Virus record (IMG/VR): IMGVR_UViG_3300017605_000353
Coordinates: 1-45,615 of that record
Strand: one strand, 5' to 3'
Origin: a virus
DNA length: 45,615 bases
Part shown: piece after piece, positions 45,445 through 45,615 of the stretch
Numbering within the stretch: the stretch's first letter is position 1
Layout: every line of letters begins with the position of its first letter
Position numbers and translations under genes: made by a program
The notes under the pieces: model-generated
What the model saw: the letters and a program-made list of their open reading frames with translations, nothing else
Told to the model about the DNA's origin: nothing
Database searches by the model: none

Positions 45445-45615
45445 TTATGGTTCTTCTGTCCATTTCCCAATCGTCCGCAGGAACGCTTCGGCGCGTTGTG
45501 CGGCGGTGGCTTTGATGATTAAAGCCAATTCGCCACTGGTGTTCATTTCACCCTTGCAGACTTCTTGCAGGCGATAAAGGTAAGGCAACGCGGGCAACTT
45601 CTTCTCAGCCGCATG
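45445..45615 (-). CDS. C-terminal part of a phage protein, cut by right window edge
   Basis: An open frame enters at the right edge and ends at TAA 45447-45445: 56 residues beginning HAAEKKLPALPYLYRLQEVC and continuing KGEMNTSGELALIIKATAAQ, RAEAFLRTIGKWTEEP. The compact helical phrases look like the end of a conserved phage protein. The frame would follow directly on DWDH at the left window edge (1-395) if one base is missing in between. The function is unknown. Confidence 0.6.
   Translation of the reverse strand, partial: HAAEKKLPALPYLYRLQEVCKGEMNTSGELALIIKATAAQRAEAFLRTIGKWTEEP

Noticed and set aside
1-45615. CRISPR array, insertion sequence, integrase or attachment site
   Set aside because: No regularly spaced repeats, no transposase or recombinase motif and no duplicated att-like core next to an integrase were seen.

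Overview
The window is almost certainly the nearly complete genome of a double-stranded DNA tailed phage with a short (podovirus-like) tail. It encodes small and large terminase subunits, a portal, a scaffold, an SU10/DUF5309-like major capsid protein, a tail adaptor, a beta-propeller-like tail nozzle, fibres and a 1,925-residue ejection protein. I see no integrase, no phage-type RNA polymerase, no tRNA and no recognisable endolysin. A lipoprotein with a lipobox and several Sec-type signal peptides point to a Gram-negative host. The host cannot be named from the sequence; the Asn/Thr-rich secreted proteins only weakly suggest the Verrucomicrobiota/Planctomycetota side.

Layout. (1) 1-3427, leftward: ten small genes of unknown function in tight ATGA overlaps, many starting at a conserved AGCCTATG box. 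(2) 3428-4126: divergent non-coding hub with a 50-bp imperfect inverted repeat around an A14 tract, repeated CGACAGTCGA decamers, hairpins and one copy of a 27-bp dyad. (3) 4127-33797, rightward late arm: packaging; a fibre/depolymerase block in which three consecutive large proteins carry signal peptides; a small membrane/lysis block; portal, scaffold and capsid; tail adaptor, fibre and nozzle; a GNAT-like protein; ejection proteins. (4) 45615-33688, leftward replication and modification arm: small regulators, a Cas4/RecB-like nuclease, a Sak4-like ATPase, a possible ssDNA-binding protein, a DUF1599 protein, a ParB-methyltransferase fusion, a glycosyltransferase-like protein, a DnaA domain-IV-like protein, a UDG-PolA fusion, a DUF1937 protein and a P-loop helicase-like protein. 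The two arms converge at 33688-33797 with an antisense coding overlap of 110 bp.

Both window ends cut a leftward gene. The two fragments would join into one 188-codon frame if exactly one base were missing between position 1 and position 45615. This suggests a circular or permuted genome in which the left and right leftward blocks are one early arm.

The most striking unexplained signal is a 27-bp dyad (half-site close to TGnCAnCTTCA, 5-bp spacer) present six times at 3919, 7385, 15896, 26508, 34949 and 41117. In four cases it directly abuts a start codon. Two copies with identical 11-nt arms, in inverted orientation, bracket the whole secreted-fibre and lysis block, which sits between the terminase and portal genes. 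A second pair of repeats (3183, 3446) shows a compensatory base-pair change.
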